NCBI GenBank assembly: GCA_017163975.1
Contig: JAFFSR010000218.1
Location: 11,535,501-11,599,500 of the forward strand
From: Anastatus disparis
Lineage: Eukaryota; Arthropoda; Insecta; Hymenoptera; Eupelmidae
Reading direction: 5' to 3'
Length of the DNA: 64,000 nucleotides
Part shown: piece by piece, positions 14,564 through 26,100 of the stretch
Position numbering within the stretch: the stretch's first letter is position 1
Layout: every line of letters starts with the position of its first letter
The notes under the pieces: generated by a model
Databases searched by the model: none
What the model saw: only the letters and a program-made list of their open reading frames with translations
What the model was told of the DNA's origin: nothing
Position numbers and translations under genes: made by a program

Positions 14564-15893
14564 GATCTTTTTTTTTGTATGCGCAATTCTTCAGCAATGA
14601 TTAAACCTTTGTAAAAGCTTGTCACAAAAATAAATGAATTAGAAAAATTATTTGTTTGGTTTAAAGAAAAAGTGTATTTCAAAGCTTAATATTTTTATTA
14701 TCCCTTGTCATTCAATTCAAGTAGATAAAAAAACTAATAAAAATAGATATTTAAAAGTATTGTAAAATAATATAATTAAAAAAATTTCAACTATATTTTT
14801 GAAAATTTATAATTATACATTGTTTTTCAATATCTAAAAATTTGTATTTTCATTTGCTTATTTTTAATTCTAACTTTTTCTTTAATCAAACAAACCTAAA
14901 AAAATTGGAATTTTTCTTTAATTAAATTTCCACTGATGTTCACAAACCTAAAAGTAGAATTCACAAATTAAATTCAAGAATAATACATTTTTTAAAACAA
15001 AAATTCAAACTAATCTAATGCAGCAGGTATACAATGGATTCTTTCAATAATGCACTTTCATAGTATTACATACACATTCCACTATTAAATATTTTATGAA
15101 TAATAATCTTTCAATTTCATAATATATTTTTCATTCATAAATACGATCTACTTTAGTTAATTTAAAAGAATTCATTAAAAATACGGTAAAAACTTGTAAT
15201 GAGATTATACTGTAGAATGGAGTCATAAATGCTATATACCCCATTCCATTCCAAAAAAGAAAAATAATATTTATCTGTTATTATTGAGTTAAAATTATCA
15301 TCACAGTGCTTATTATTTATAACATAGTAAATCAAAATAAATATTGATAAAGTTCATAAGAATAATAATATTAATTAATTATATAAATTCTTCTAGTCAT
15401 TGTAATAAGCGAAAAATAACCTATACGCCAAAGCCGGAACAACTTTATTTTTAGTATTAAAAAATAGATAATTTATGCTTCTTGCTAATAAAATAATTAT
15501 CAAATTGATACTCAATAACGAATTAATAAAACGTCACTTGAATCACTCAAAACAACCTTAATTATATTTAAAGCTTATGATTTGCAGCACATGGAAAAAT
15601 GCGCGTACCCGGGACTGTAGAAAAGACCTTAAGAATTAATCTTACACCAACACCAATCCACACAAAGGCAACATACATACGAACCTACAATGGCACGATC
15701 GAAAAAACAAAATGAAAACTCCGCGCAGTGGCGCGCTTTTTGCTACTTACTCTTTTTTAATTATTATTTATCAATAATCAAATAAAACACAGACCATACA
15801 GTTAATCAACAATTAATACAACTATCGTAAAATTTTTTTTTTCGAATTCTTATATCTTTTTATGCGTGTACGACAATGGAAACGAGAACTTAC

Positions 15894-15995
15894 TGGGCGA
15901 ACCTGAAATTAATGCACCGGCGTCGGCGAGGCGAGATCTGCATTTATTATATGGGGCCAAAATGGACGCCGTGTTGTAAACCCCCCCACACTCCT
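15894..15995 (-). other. Probable 5' leader exon of the selenophosphate synthetase gene
   Basis: A GC-richer stretch (15.89-16.08 kb) ends on the minus strand at a good donor, GGTTCGCCCA|GTAAGTTC. It lies upstream of the SPS start in the right orientation. The matching acceptor just before the start codon (about 14570) has a poor pyrimidine tract, so the link is tentative. The 1.3 kb between holds no coding exon. Confidence 0.4.
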
Positions 15996-16099
15996 CAGAA
16001 ATTTATAGGAATCAGGGCCGTATGTATTTATATGGAGTAATGAGAATTCTGATTGGTTGATTTTTAAACAACCCGCGATGACGCTCAGGAGCGTATTAA

Positions 16100-17177
16100 G
16101 TTTATGGAATTTTCTACTATTAGATTCTTTTATGTTGAATCAGTTTTGACGTTTAAAAGTTTTAAGATGGCAAAAATTTCAAATAATTTTAGTCACCGAT
16201 AAAATATTAGTTTGGAAATTTCAAGCAAAAAAGTTTTTATTTTAATGATTTGGTGCTATGCCAATGCAAGTAAAAAAGTAATAACTTATAATCCATTTAC
16301 GTAGAAATGCTGCAAGTAATTTATGTTATTTATTTTGACAAAAGCTTTAAAAACTGAACTAACTTTAGAATTATTTAAAAAAAGAGTTTCAAAGAAAAAA
16401 ATTCAAAAAATCGAAATATAAATAATAAAAAGATAAAATTTTTTCCAAAATTGTTGATGTTATCTTATTTAAATTATTTAACAAATAATAAGCTTGTATT
16501 TACATTGAGTAAAAAAAAAAGGTTTAAGGATGTGTTTTATGTTATAGACATTTTATTAAATTTATAAATGTAGTCTGCAGTATTTTGGTTTTATAATTTA
16601 TCTTTTTTTAAATTAAAAAAGAAATAAAGTACAATTTATATCATTATCCAATCAATGAAATTAAAAAATGAAATTGAAAATGTTATTTAATTATAAATTT
16701 AAATTTTTTATATTTTGAATCGTTAAATTATACATAGAGAAATCAAAAAATTGCGACTTTTAATTTTTATGAAAGACAAATATCACATGTTTAAGTACAA
16801 AACATTTTATAAATTATTTTTAATTCCACATGAAAACAAATTGTGAAATTAAAAACACATTTATTAAGAATTTTTATATTCTTTATTGAAAGACCTACAC
16901 AATCTACATTTAAAAAAATAAGTCATCTCAAAATTAACAAGATAATATTTATATATCATGTAAAAAGCATAAAACAATACAGATGTAAATTGTCTGTATA
17001 ATTTTTAAATATATTATGTTATCATAATATAATTTATGATTAGTGAAGGATTCAATGATTAGATGATATAAATAAAAAAAATAAAAGTATTATATGCTAA
17101 TATCACTATTTATATTTACAAGCTTAGAATGTATTGCTTATTCTTTAATAGCGATAGTGAGATGATTTTTTTTCACA
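16100..17177. other. AT-rich intergenic sequence
   Basis: This separates the SPS promoter region from the 3' end of the thiamine pyrophosphate carrier on the same strand. I see only A/T tracts, no gene and no clear repeat. Confidence 0.6.
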
Positions 17178-18982
17178 CTAATCTTTGTCATGAATACTAC
17201 GAATAAGATTCAAAGACTGCTCATAAAATGTGAAATGCAAGGCAGTCATTAAAGCAGCTTTAAATTGACTGGGTCCTAATCCTTTAAATAGACCAGCTAT
17301 GCCTTCTTGTTTTGTAGTCAATACAAGACATTCAACTAAACCAGAACAACGAAAAAATCCACCAAAACCTTTTCTACCATGCTCAAATCCTTGAATTTGT
17401 AATCGCTTTCTTGCCAAATCTAATGGGTAGACTATAGTTTTCGCCACCAGTCCAGCCAGGCAGCCAGCAACCAAGCTGTTTATTACTCCTACTTTTTGAT
17501 GATGGTGCTAAAAAAAATTATATTTACATTGTAAAATTATTTTATAAAAGTGCTTTTATAAAAAAAATAGTTATAACACGAAATAAAACTTTTAAATCAT
17601 TTATAACACACTAGTAAAAAAAGATAAATTATGTAAGACTTTTTTAGTCTTAAAACATCATTTTTAAAATTATCATAATTAACAAAGTCACAACATTTAT
17701 TGCTTGAAATTATTTCGAAATTTAACGTTTCTAAAAAAAAATGTATTTTTATATAACGTTTTTATAAAAATTATCATAAATATTAATTTTTATCAAATAA
17801 TATATCATAAAAAAAAATTATAATAAAAAAAAAAAACTTTTATGTTTCAATAAATCACATAAGTTTTTAGTTTAACTTTTTTAGTATATTAAAACTAAAA
17901 TAGTTGTTTAAATTTTTCTTAACTATGAAAAAAAATTAATTTGAAAATTCAGAATAGTTCTTACAGAATCTTCAGGTTGATTTGTTGGTAAAAATTTGAT
18001 ATTTTTCACTAATTCATATGTTCCGAATTGTAAGCCTGCATGAGGCGCAATTTGAAGTAATGTAGGTAACAATCCACGAAAGAAACCTTTTGGAGATTCA
18101 GTCTTATAAATTGACCTGTAAACAAGTTCATAATTTTAGCTACATAATAACGTATGTAACAAATTTAAATTATAATATACGCTAATTAAAAATAATTGAC
18201 AGATAAAAACCAGAAATAATTTTTAATACTGATTGAAAATTTGAACAAAAAAGAGTCAATTATTTTTCTCTTTAGAGTGTATTATAATTTAATTTTAGAA
18301 ATTGGATGAATGTACGTGCGTGCATGAGTGTAAGGTTCCAGTGTATGCCTGACTTTGAGATGATTGCGCGATTAGTCTAGTCCTAACTGTATCCATAGGA
18401 AAAGAGAATATTGTAGCCAATGATCCTGCTATTGCTCCACTTACAAAATGTGTTGTTTTTGGTTTTTCACACAAAAAATCAATTTGTTCTAAACGTTGAT
18501 TTATAATAGTATAAACGTAAAACTGTAAAAAAATATAACAAACTAATGCAAAAAAATCATTTTTTGAATTAGAAAGAAATATTATTTTCAGATTTACATA
18601 CTTGGCTAGTTCCATAAATAACTGACAATAGTTGTGCTGGAACATGTCCTTTCCAAAGTGCCAAAAAACTTTCTTCTCTTACAATAAGTTTGAATGTTTG
18701 GATCATTGAATGGTACTTACTTGAAGAATGCTTTTTTATAGGTTCCACTTGTAACTATAAATTAAAAATACATTTAGCAAGATAATTAATTTCTTTACGT
18801 TTTTTTGAGGATCATAAAATTTATCATACGTGACAATGTAAACATTGAACAGTTTGAAGTTAAATTACCTGAAATCTAATCTTTACAACATCTAAAGGTT
18901 GACATATGAACCTCGTCAAGCATCCGCTGGCTGCCCCAGCAATGGCATGGTGGTAACCTGGTTCCTGAGAAGTATGAACCAT
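17178..18982 (-). CDS. SLC25A19: Mitochondrial thiamine pyrophosphate carrier (SLC25A19 family)
   Basis: Five exons, 18982-18869, 18754-18602, 18522-18320, 18115-17965 and 17507-17178, give 316 aa, the family's length. Three mitochondrial-carrier repeats are visible with their PxD/E signatures: QPLDVVKIRF, FPMDTVRTR and YPLDLARKR. Family-specific segments LWKGHVPAQLLS, GLQFGTYE and LQIQGFEHGRKGFG point to the thiamine pyrophosphate carrier, which brings ThDP into mitochondria for pyruvate and oxoglutarate dehydrogenases. The start is the first in-frame ATG, preceding MVHTSQEP; the open frame continues upstream only through non-ATG codons to a stop. The third intron needs a GC donor (GCACGT) to keep the frame, and this gives the residue count expected from fly and human orthologues. 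A 1-nt assembly error is the alternative. Confidence 0.92.
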
Positions 18983-20097
18983 TTTTAATGATGTTCCGGA
19001 ACCTTCGCTTGATGAACATGAAAAATTATTGCTTTCTTGCTCCGTTAGGTTTGTCAATTTCAATTACAAAAATTATAGTAATAGGGATGTCAGTTGAAAA
19101 TTGTTTATTAATGATATCAAGGTCTAAAATTAAAAATAGACAATTCATTGTAGCAATGAATTTACTAGATTGATAATAACTAATAATCTATCAATACTCA
19201 CATGTTTTCTTCAATTAAATTCACTATTTAAATCAACAATTATTTAATTACTATCAATCCTAACTCGTAACACTTTCTCAAGCAGTGATTAATTGCGTGT
19301 TTTCTTTAAACGAAAGGAAGGACTACTTGTGACTGTAACACGAGAAGAACGCAAACAAATACTGATGTGCCCGACAATACATACAATATATAACCTTACC
19401 TTACCCCACAGTCGGCAGTAACAGCATGAGTAAAAACGAAAGCGAACTTGCCGAAGCTCACGTAGTACCGTTTAGAACAACCGCAAAACTGTGTTATCTG
19501 AATCGTCTGGAATGTTTTTTGCATATTCACTAATACTAATGCATGACAATACAATTTTTTTGTTTTATTAAAAGATTTTTATGGACTAAAGTGATCATAT
19601 ATGTTAATGTTGTAGATAATACCGACGTTTGAAAAGGAAAAAATCAAAGTATTTTTCGTTAGAACTTACTAACTCAGGGTTATAAATATTTTATCTATTT
19701 TGATAAAACTTTAAATGATCAACAATAGAATAAAAATAATAGATTATAAATTCGTAAGAAACACTTGAAATTTTTAAGTAAAAGATATTATTAGAATTAT
19801 CTTAAATACTCTTAACGCAATAAATCAATTTAAACATATGCCAATTCAATTCGATTTTTTCATTAGTTTTATGAATTGATCTTCAAAAATGATTAGCAAA
19901 TTTTGAAAGATGTTTTAATTAAATTATTATAAAATTATTATGCTGCATACTTTCAATAATTTGTTCTATTTTTATGTCAAAATACAGCATTGACTTGATA
20001 TGTGTTATCAGTATTGATAATTAAAAGTTATGACATAAAAAGTGTATTGAAATGTTTGTACAATTGCAGGTGTCAAAAGTAGTTTTAATATTTTAAC
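18983..20097. promoter_or_regulatory. Divergent promoter region between SLC25A19 and MLYCD
   Basis: About 1.1 kb between two head-to-head genes. A less AT-rich core at about 19370-19520 contains minus-strand donor-like GTAAGG repeats near 19398-19404, which could end a carrier leader exon. An acceptor, ACAATTGCAG, lies just upstream of the MLYCD start (about 20068), implying a spliced leader for that gene too. No individual promoter element is certain. Confidence 0.4.
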
Positions 20098-22321
20098 ATG
20101 AAACCTCCAATATCACTTTTACGTTCATCTGGTTTCCTTCGTCACTGTATTGTTGAGAACAAAACAATTGCAAGACAAAAAGCTCATGTTGCGGTAGAAG
20201 AGAATAGTATAAATAAAGAACTCGAAGAGATTATTCATTTTAAGGCAACAAATAATAGCAGTTGGATTGTAGAAGTAAATATTATTTTCAATGCTTACAT
20301 GATGTTTTAAAATAATTTCAAACTTAAAATTTGAAAATTTTTTTTATTAAAAATTCAATTGATTTTTTTAAATTTATTCTTTCAGTCAAAAGTAGGTACC
20401 CTTTGTCTAAAATATAATGGTCTTGCTAAGGAAGAAAAAGCAAAGTTTTTGTCATCACTGGCTACTAAATATGCTGTTGATCATGACAAAATAAACCAAC
20501 TTGCAAAAAGATTAGCTCACAATGAGGTATTAAACAATAATAATATTAATTTACCTTATTATTAATTTGATGCAGATGAATTTAATTTAAAGTATTTCAG
20601 CCAAATAATCTAAATCAGTTGATTGCTCGAGAACAAGCTTTGAGAGATGCATTGACTCCACCTTATCATTGGCTCTTTGCAAGAGTTGGAAGACTAGAAC
20701 ATGGAGTTAAATTTCTTGCAGACTTAAGAGCTAATGTCTTGGTAAGATTTTTTTATAAGTGATACATCAATAATAAATTTAGTAAAATTTATTGATAAAA
20801 CAATTTTTAGGATTTAATAAGTCACTTGCCTAAAGATTCTTCTGAAATTTTATCTCTTGGACAGTTGGATAAAACTTTAAAAGAATTATTATTTCTGTGG
20901 TTTTCTGTTGGATTTATGAAAGTTGAAAGAATGACTTGGCAAACTTCTTGTGATATTTTACAAAAGGTAATAAAAATTTTTTAAACATTGAGGAGCCAAA
21001 GAAAATATGTAAAAATAATTTTTTTCAGGTCTCTGATTATGAAGCTATTCATCCAATGAGAAATTGGACTGATTTGAAAAGACGTGTTGGACCTTATAGA
21101 AGGTGTTTCATATTTACACATCCATCTATGCCTAGAGAACCATTAGTTGTTTTACACACTGCGTTGTGTGACCTTATACCTGGTAATTAATGAATTAGTC
21201 AAAAAAAATTAGTTATGAAAATTTAAAGAAAAATTTTCTTATACTTAATAATTTATTCCAGATACAGTAAAAGGTATTCAGGATTCAGAAAATCGAATGA
21301 TTGGCAGAGTAATAGCAAATCAAGAAAGAGTGGAAGAGGATAAAAGTAAAATAAAAGCCGCTATATTTTATTCTATAGCATCTACACAAGTTGGCCTTCA
21401 AGTATGTATAATTTGTTTCAAAAATTTAGAATTTTTTCATTAACACTTTTTTATATTTAAAGGGCATTGAATTAGGAAATTATTTGATAAAAGAAGTGGC
21501 AAAACAAATCACTTCAGAATTTCCTATGATAGATCAATTATCTACTTTGTCCCCTATACCACTATTCCGATTATGGCTTCTAGATAGAATGAAAAGAGGT
21601 ATAGTTTGTAATTTTCTTATTTTTGAAAATTTTGATTTTTTATAATAAATATACTTTTTGTTATCAAAAAATTAAAAATTTTAGATATTAATACAATTTT
21701 TACTGAAAGTGAGCAAGAAACTATAAGAAATGATTTAGATTACAATCAAACAACTACTGCAACAAGGGATTTATATTTAGATTTAAAAAAGATTCTTAGT
21801 AATTCTCTTTGGTCAAATGATAAAAAATTAACATCAACTCTAAAAGCACCATTTTTACGAGCTTGTGCATGGTATTTATACCGCGAAAAAAGAAGAAATT
21901 ATGCTTTAAATAATGTTGGTAAGTATTAATATTAAATTGAGGTAAAATTTTAATATTATATCTTAAGATATTAATATTCTTTGTAAATGTTTATGTTAGC
22001 TAACTTTCATCTTCGAAATGGAGCTGTCATGTGGAGAATAAATTGGTTGGCAGATCCTTCACCTCGTGGTATGTCGCACAGCTGTGGTATTATGGTTAAT
22101 TATAGGTAAATATAAAATAAATAAACAACTTTTAAATTAAATGCATTTGTAATATTCATTGATGTGGTTTCAGGTATTTTTTGAATGAGACTGAATCAAA
22201 CAGCAGAAATTATATTGAAAAATATCATGTCAAAGCTTCAAATAATGTGATCACCTTAGCAAAAGATGCTGAGAAATATTTTTCTTCTGAAATTGTAAAT
22301 ATTAAAGAAGAAAAAAATTGA
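20098..22321 (+). CDS. MLYCD: Malonyl-CoA decarboxylase
   Basis: Ten exons (20098-20274, 20386-20526, 20601-20741, 20811-20966, 21029-21182, 21262-21401, 21463-21598, 21685-21918, 22000-22105, 22174-22321) encode 510 aa with all phases consistent. The all-helical N-terminal domain is followed by the catalytic acetyltransferase-like domain with [30 protein letters not shown] (active-site Ser region) and [17 protein letters not shown] (active-site His region). The enzyme converts malonyl-CoA to acetyl-CoA and CO2, relieving inhibition of carnitine palmitoyltransferase and protecting mitochondrial fatty-acid metabolism. The N-terminus is basic and Ser-rich, as in a mitochondrial presequence. The C-terminus ends in Lys/Glu residues without the SKL-type peroxisomal signal of mammalian enzymes. 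It converges on NOP16 with under 200 bp between stop codons. Confidence 0.95.
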
Positions 22322-22515
22322 AAAAAACCTTTGTAAATATTATTCAAGTACATTAAAGATTTTTATACTTTTTATGTAATTTCACATGATTTGTATAAAT
22401 GTACATTACCATTTTCAAATAATAACAAATTTATTTTTTATAAAATATGTAATTATTTTATACAGTTATAACTAAATTACATAAGAACAATAGATTTTTA
22501 CATATTGTTACATTT

Positions 22516-23645
22516 TTAATTTTTTCGTTTGGATGCTTTACGTTTAACTAATTTTGACACTTTTTCTTTATTAAGTTTGATTTTCTTAACATTATCACTT
22601 TTGTCTTCACTATCACTCACATCACTCTTCATATCAAAATCATCATCATCGTCATTTTCATTATTATCTTCATCTGAAAATAATTGTAATTTCTTTTCTC
22701 CATTTGTTTGATTATTTGAAATATCTATTTCTTCAATATCATCTGCAGTCTTATTAGTGCTGTCAATGTCGAATGATTCATCATTATTAACAGATTCTTC
22801 TTGCCAGACTGCTTCTATAAGAGATCTATCTTTTTTCCTTTTCCTCCTTGACAATCTTGAATCTGTTTTCTTCTCTATTGGTTCCTTCAATATATCAGGT
22901 TTAATTTTTTTCAGTGGAGTAGGATCCTCTAACACAATTTCTCCTTTTTGTACTAAATACTCAGCGTATTGTTCAGGAATACTTTTGAACCTTTCAATTT
23001 TGGCTCTTATTTGTTTCCACGTTAATTGATTGTAATTCTTCCGATCTCTTACCATTGCCTTGAAAAATAAATATTAATGTTATATTCTTAATCAAAGTTT
23101 TAAATTATTATTGTAATATAAATTAATCAAATTTTTACCTTATAATCATCTCCATATTTATCCATCATGTAAGTTATAAAATGTACTTCATTGTTAGGCA
23201 ATCTAAAAAGTTTTGCTCTTGGATGTTTTGCATCTTCTTCTAAGCTTTGAGCAACATGTACTTTCTCCGGAACTTTTTTTTCTTCTTCCATATCTTCATC
23301 ACCGCTATCAACTTCTTCGATATCATTCTTTACAAATTTAAGCATCTCATTCTTTACATTAGGAATTTTCAGTACTCGATTTGGATCAATTGCTAAACCC
23401 ATATCTGCTAAATTACTAACTGTCGATCTTTTTACCTCCCATGCTTCTTTTATTTCTTTACTGCAATATAAATAATTATTAATATAAGAAAAACAATGTA
23501 AAATAATAAAACACTGTAAATTTGAAAATTTTATAAAAACTCACCATCCAATGTCTGGAAGTTTGCTTAATTTGTTTCTTAATCTTTTTCTGTTAATGTT
23601 TGTTCGGAATTTCTTCTTACGCCTTAATTTTCTGATTTTCGGCAT
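22516..23645 (-). CDS. NOP16: Nucleolar protein 16 (ribosome biogenesis)
   Basis: Three exons, 23645-23545, 23460-23139 and 23058-22516, give 321 aa. The family hallmarks are present in order: the basic N-terminus starting MPK with NRKRLRNK, then AWEVKRS, LADMGLAIDPNR, and the central HFITYMMDKYGDDYKAMVRD and KNYNQLTWKQIRAKI. NOP16 acts in the nucleolus in 60S subunit assembly. Here the protein is longer than the human one (178 aa): an acidic insert (VDSGDEDMEEE) lies before the central motif, and a C-terminal extension of about 100 residues alternates acidic runs (NENDDDDDFD) with basic clusters ending RKASKRKN. An E-box CACGTG lies 64 bp upstream of the start. NOP16 is a Myc target in mammals. 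Confidence 0.93.
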
Positions 23646-23708
23646 TTTTAAATTTATTTATTAAAAAGAAAACCTCAAAAAACACTACAACATGCCGTCA
23701 AAGCCGTG

Positions 23709-23714
23709 CACGTG
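23709..23714. promoter_or_regulatory. E-box CACGTG upstream of NOP16
   Basis: A canonical CACGTG lies about 64 bp upstream of the NOP16 start codon, in the interval shared with the divergent gene whose leader exon ends at 24520. Ribosome-biogenesis genes in animals are often Myc/Max targets through this hexamer, so regulation by Myc is plausible but is inference from a single 6-bp site. Confidence 0.4.
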
Positions 23715-24399
23715 TTACACCTGTGTTATTTTCTATCTCTATCTCTCTTCAACATGTAAAGTGCTGTTTACATAAGTAGACATTATGGCAAATTTACAAA
23801 ATTCACCTAATAAATTTAGAAAAAATATACCAAATTATTTATAAAAAAATTGAATCCAATGTAAAAATTCTAAATTTAAAAATACTTTTTATAATTAAAA
23901 TCATTTAAATAATTATGTATTTAAAGTTTTGGAGTATCGTCACAAAACAAAGCTCAACATTACGTGGCGCCAAAATTTAATTATACACAAATTTCAAATA
24001 TATGTCAAAAATAACATGACTATTCATAACATTAAATTAAGGTAGCACATAAATATTTACAGAATTAATATTTTATTTTATTATTAAATAAATATTTAAT
24101 TATACATGTTTTTCTATATAGTTTATTTCAAATAAAGTGTCATTTGAACAGTCAGAAAACGTCGACTTTACATTTCCAAAGTCAAGAAAACAAAATATCC
24201 GAAGCTATTGATTCACCCAATGTCTGTGCAGTTGTACACCGCGAATACCTAAAGCTCGGTATTGATTGGTTAGCTCACGATTTTCACACTATAGCTTGGT
24301 GAAATATCGCACAAACGTAAAAGTAAAAGGCAAAAGACCATATTGGAAATCGTAAAGACAGAAGAAGCCAGTAGTTAAGCGGCTTTCGACGAAATATCT

Positions 24400-24520
24400 T
24401 CGTCAGCTGTTTTCCTCTCCTTTTTTAATTAAAGCGACGCAGTGTAATTTTGCTTCTCGCTTAAGACAGTAAATAATGGGGTCTGTTCTTAAAAACTCAA
24501 CAACTTGCAGAAAGAGTCGG
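24400..24520 (+). other. Distal 5' leader exon of the unrecognised gene, with a short upstream ORF
   Basis: The exon ends at a strong donor, AGTCGG|GTAAGTAAAA (24520/24521), and splices to an acceptor at 25836/25837 (TTTAATTTCAG). An ATG at 24476 opens a 25-codon upstream ORF that continues across the splice and stops (TAG) about 30 nt into the next exon. The 5' border is unknown; the start of the feature is approximate. Confidence 0.6.
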
Positions 24521-25836
24521 GTAAGTAAAAAAAATTTTTTATTTATTTTATATACGCTATAACTGCACAACGCTGATCTTCGCTATATACACGATAAACT
24601 ATCCATATGCGTTTTTACGTCAGTTCTTTGCTATACTCGAGACATTTTCTCTGGCTTCTCTTTCTCTCTCTCTCGCGCTGTTTGCCAATGCTCTTACAAA
24701 ATTATTGCTCAACAACTTATTATGACAGTTCTTTTTGACCTCTAATATCTAATTTTTTTGAGACTTTTACTTTGCATAATTTTTGGAAATTATTGTAACT
24801 ACATTTGGTAACTGAATACTATGTCATAGGAAAATTGCTTGTTAATGAACTATTTAATGTTTCAAGCTGATGAAATGAGTAACAGTATACATTGAATTAA
24901 AGAGTCTAGGGTAGAGCTCGGTATAAATAGGTTTATAGTGCACAGTGCTTTTTCCTTCGCACAGTTAATTGAGGCATGAATTGAGATTATGTAAGGAATT
25001 TAAGTCTGAATATTTTAAATTCATTGTTTTTTAAATGTTTTGTGCTATTTCTTTTTTATTTTAAAATTCATTATTCTTTGTTAAAGTATTTGTATTTTCT
25101 TTCTTATCGTTTGAGAAATTCAAATGAAAATACTTTGTTTTCTCTGTCTTTCAAACGTTTACGTTAGACTTTTTCTTAATTTTATGGATTATCACTCCTT
25201 TTAGATCAAATGTTTATATTTTCATTGGTGACATTTCATTTGCGTAGATGAGATTAGTGATAACATTTTAAAGTTATGAGCGTTAAAATTGATCATTTGA
25301 CTTTCAAGTAAGGTTTATAAATTCTAGTGCTTTGTTTACAAACGGGCTTTTGTCATTTTTTTGTTTGAGTCTCAGCAATGATAGTGTAGCATTTGAAGGA
25401 AAACAAATGTACTCTAGTAAACAGTAAAATGTTCCTTCAGTTACTATCATTAAATGAACAGTGAGAGTAATATGGAAAGTTTATCACATGAAATTATAGC
25501 TTTTTTTTTTAATTATTATTCAAAACTGTTATCACACAGATAATTAATGCAAGTATGTTGCAACATTAAATTTTTTATAGTTTACAGTAGAAGTCAATAA
25601 ACGATAATAAATGTTTGATATTATTCTTTGTAAAAGTTACTTAAAATCATAATTTTTAGCTACTTTTTAAACCATAACTAAGTGAAATTAAAATTTTATT
25701 TTTACATTTATGAATACTAAAGTTAAAAGGCAAAAGCAATATGTAAATTTAAAATTAAATACAGCTGTTTAAAACGTAATATACTTTTATAATAGATAAA
25801 TCTTACGAAAATTTTCTCTATTTTTTTTAATTTCAG
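24521..25836 (+). other. First leader intron of the unrecognised gene
   Basis: A 1.3 kb AT-rich intron bounded by a good donor and acceptor. A TATAAAT at 24922 with CACAGTG downstream resembles a core promoter weakly. No coding exon is seen. Confidence 0.5.
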
Positions 25837-26100
25837 GTCAGTAGAATGGTGTCGAGGTCGTACTCCTAGGAAGCGTACATTCAGTAACGAAGCCCAGGAG
25901 ATAAATATTTAATTACATCGCATCATCTTTGTTCATTTATATAAAATTCAATGCTTTTCAACTGATTTCAATATATCATTTGATTAACAATTGACTTGAA
26001 ATTTGCAAACTTTTCTAAAGATTGAATTTGGTTTTGGTATTAAAAAAATTAATAAATTGACAGTTTAAACAGTGTTCTAAAAAAAATAATAGCAAGAAAC

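Noticed and set aside
18983..19063. Longer N-terminus for SLC25A19
   Set aside because: The open frame upstream of 18982 contains no ATG before the next stop; the ATG at 18982 matches the family's usual start.
22529..23029. Plus-strand Ser/Leu-rich ORFs opposite NOP16
   Set aside because: They are antisense shadows of the acidic and basic clusters of NOP16.
24922..24946. TATAAAT plus CACAGTG as a third promoter of the unrecognised gene
   Set aside because: The spacing is short, the initiator is poor, and no coding exon with a donor follows it.
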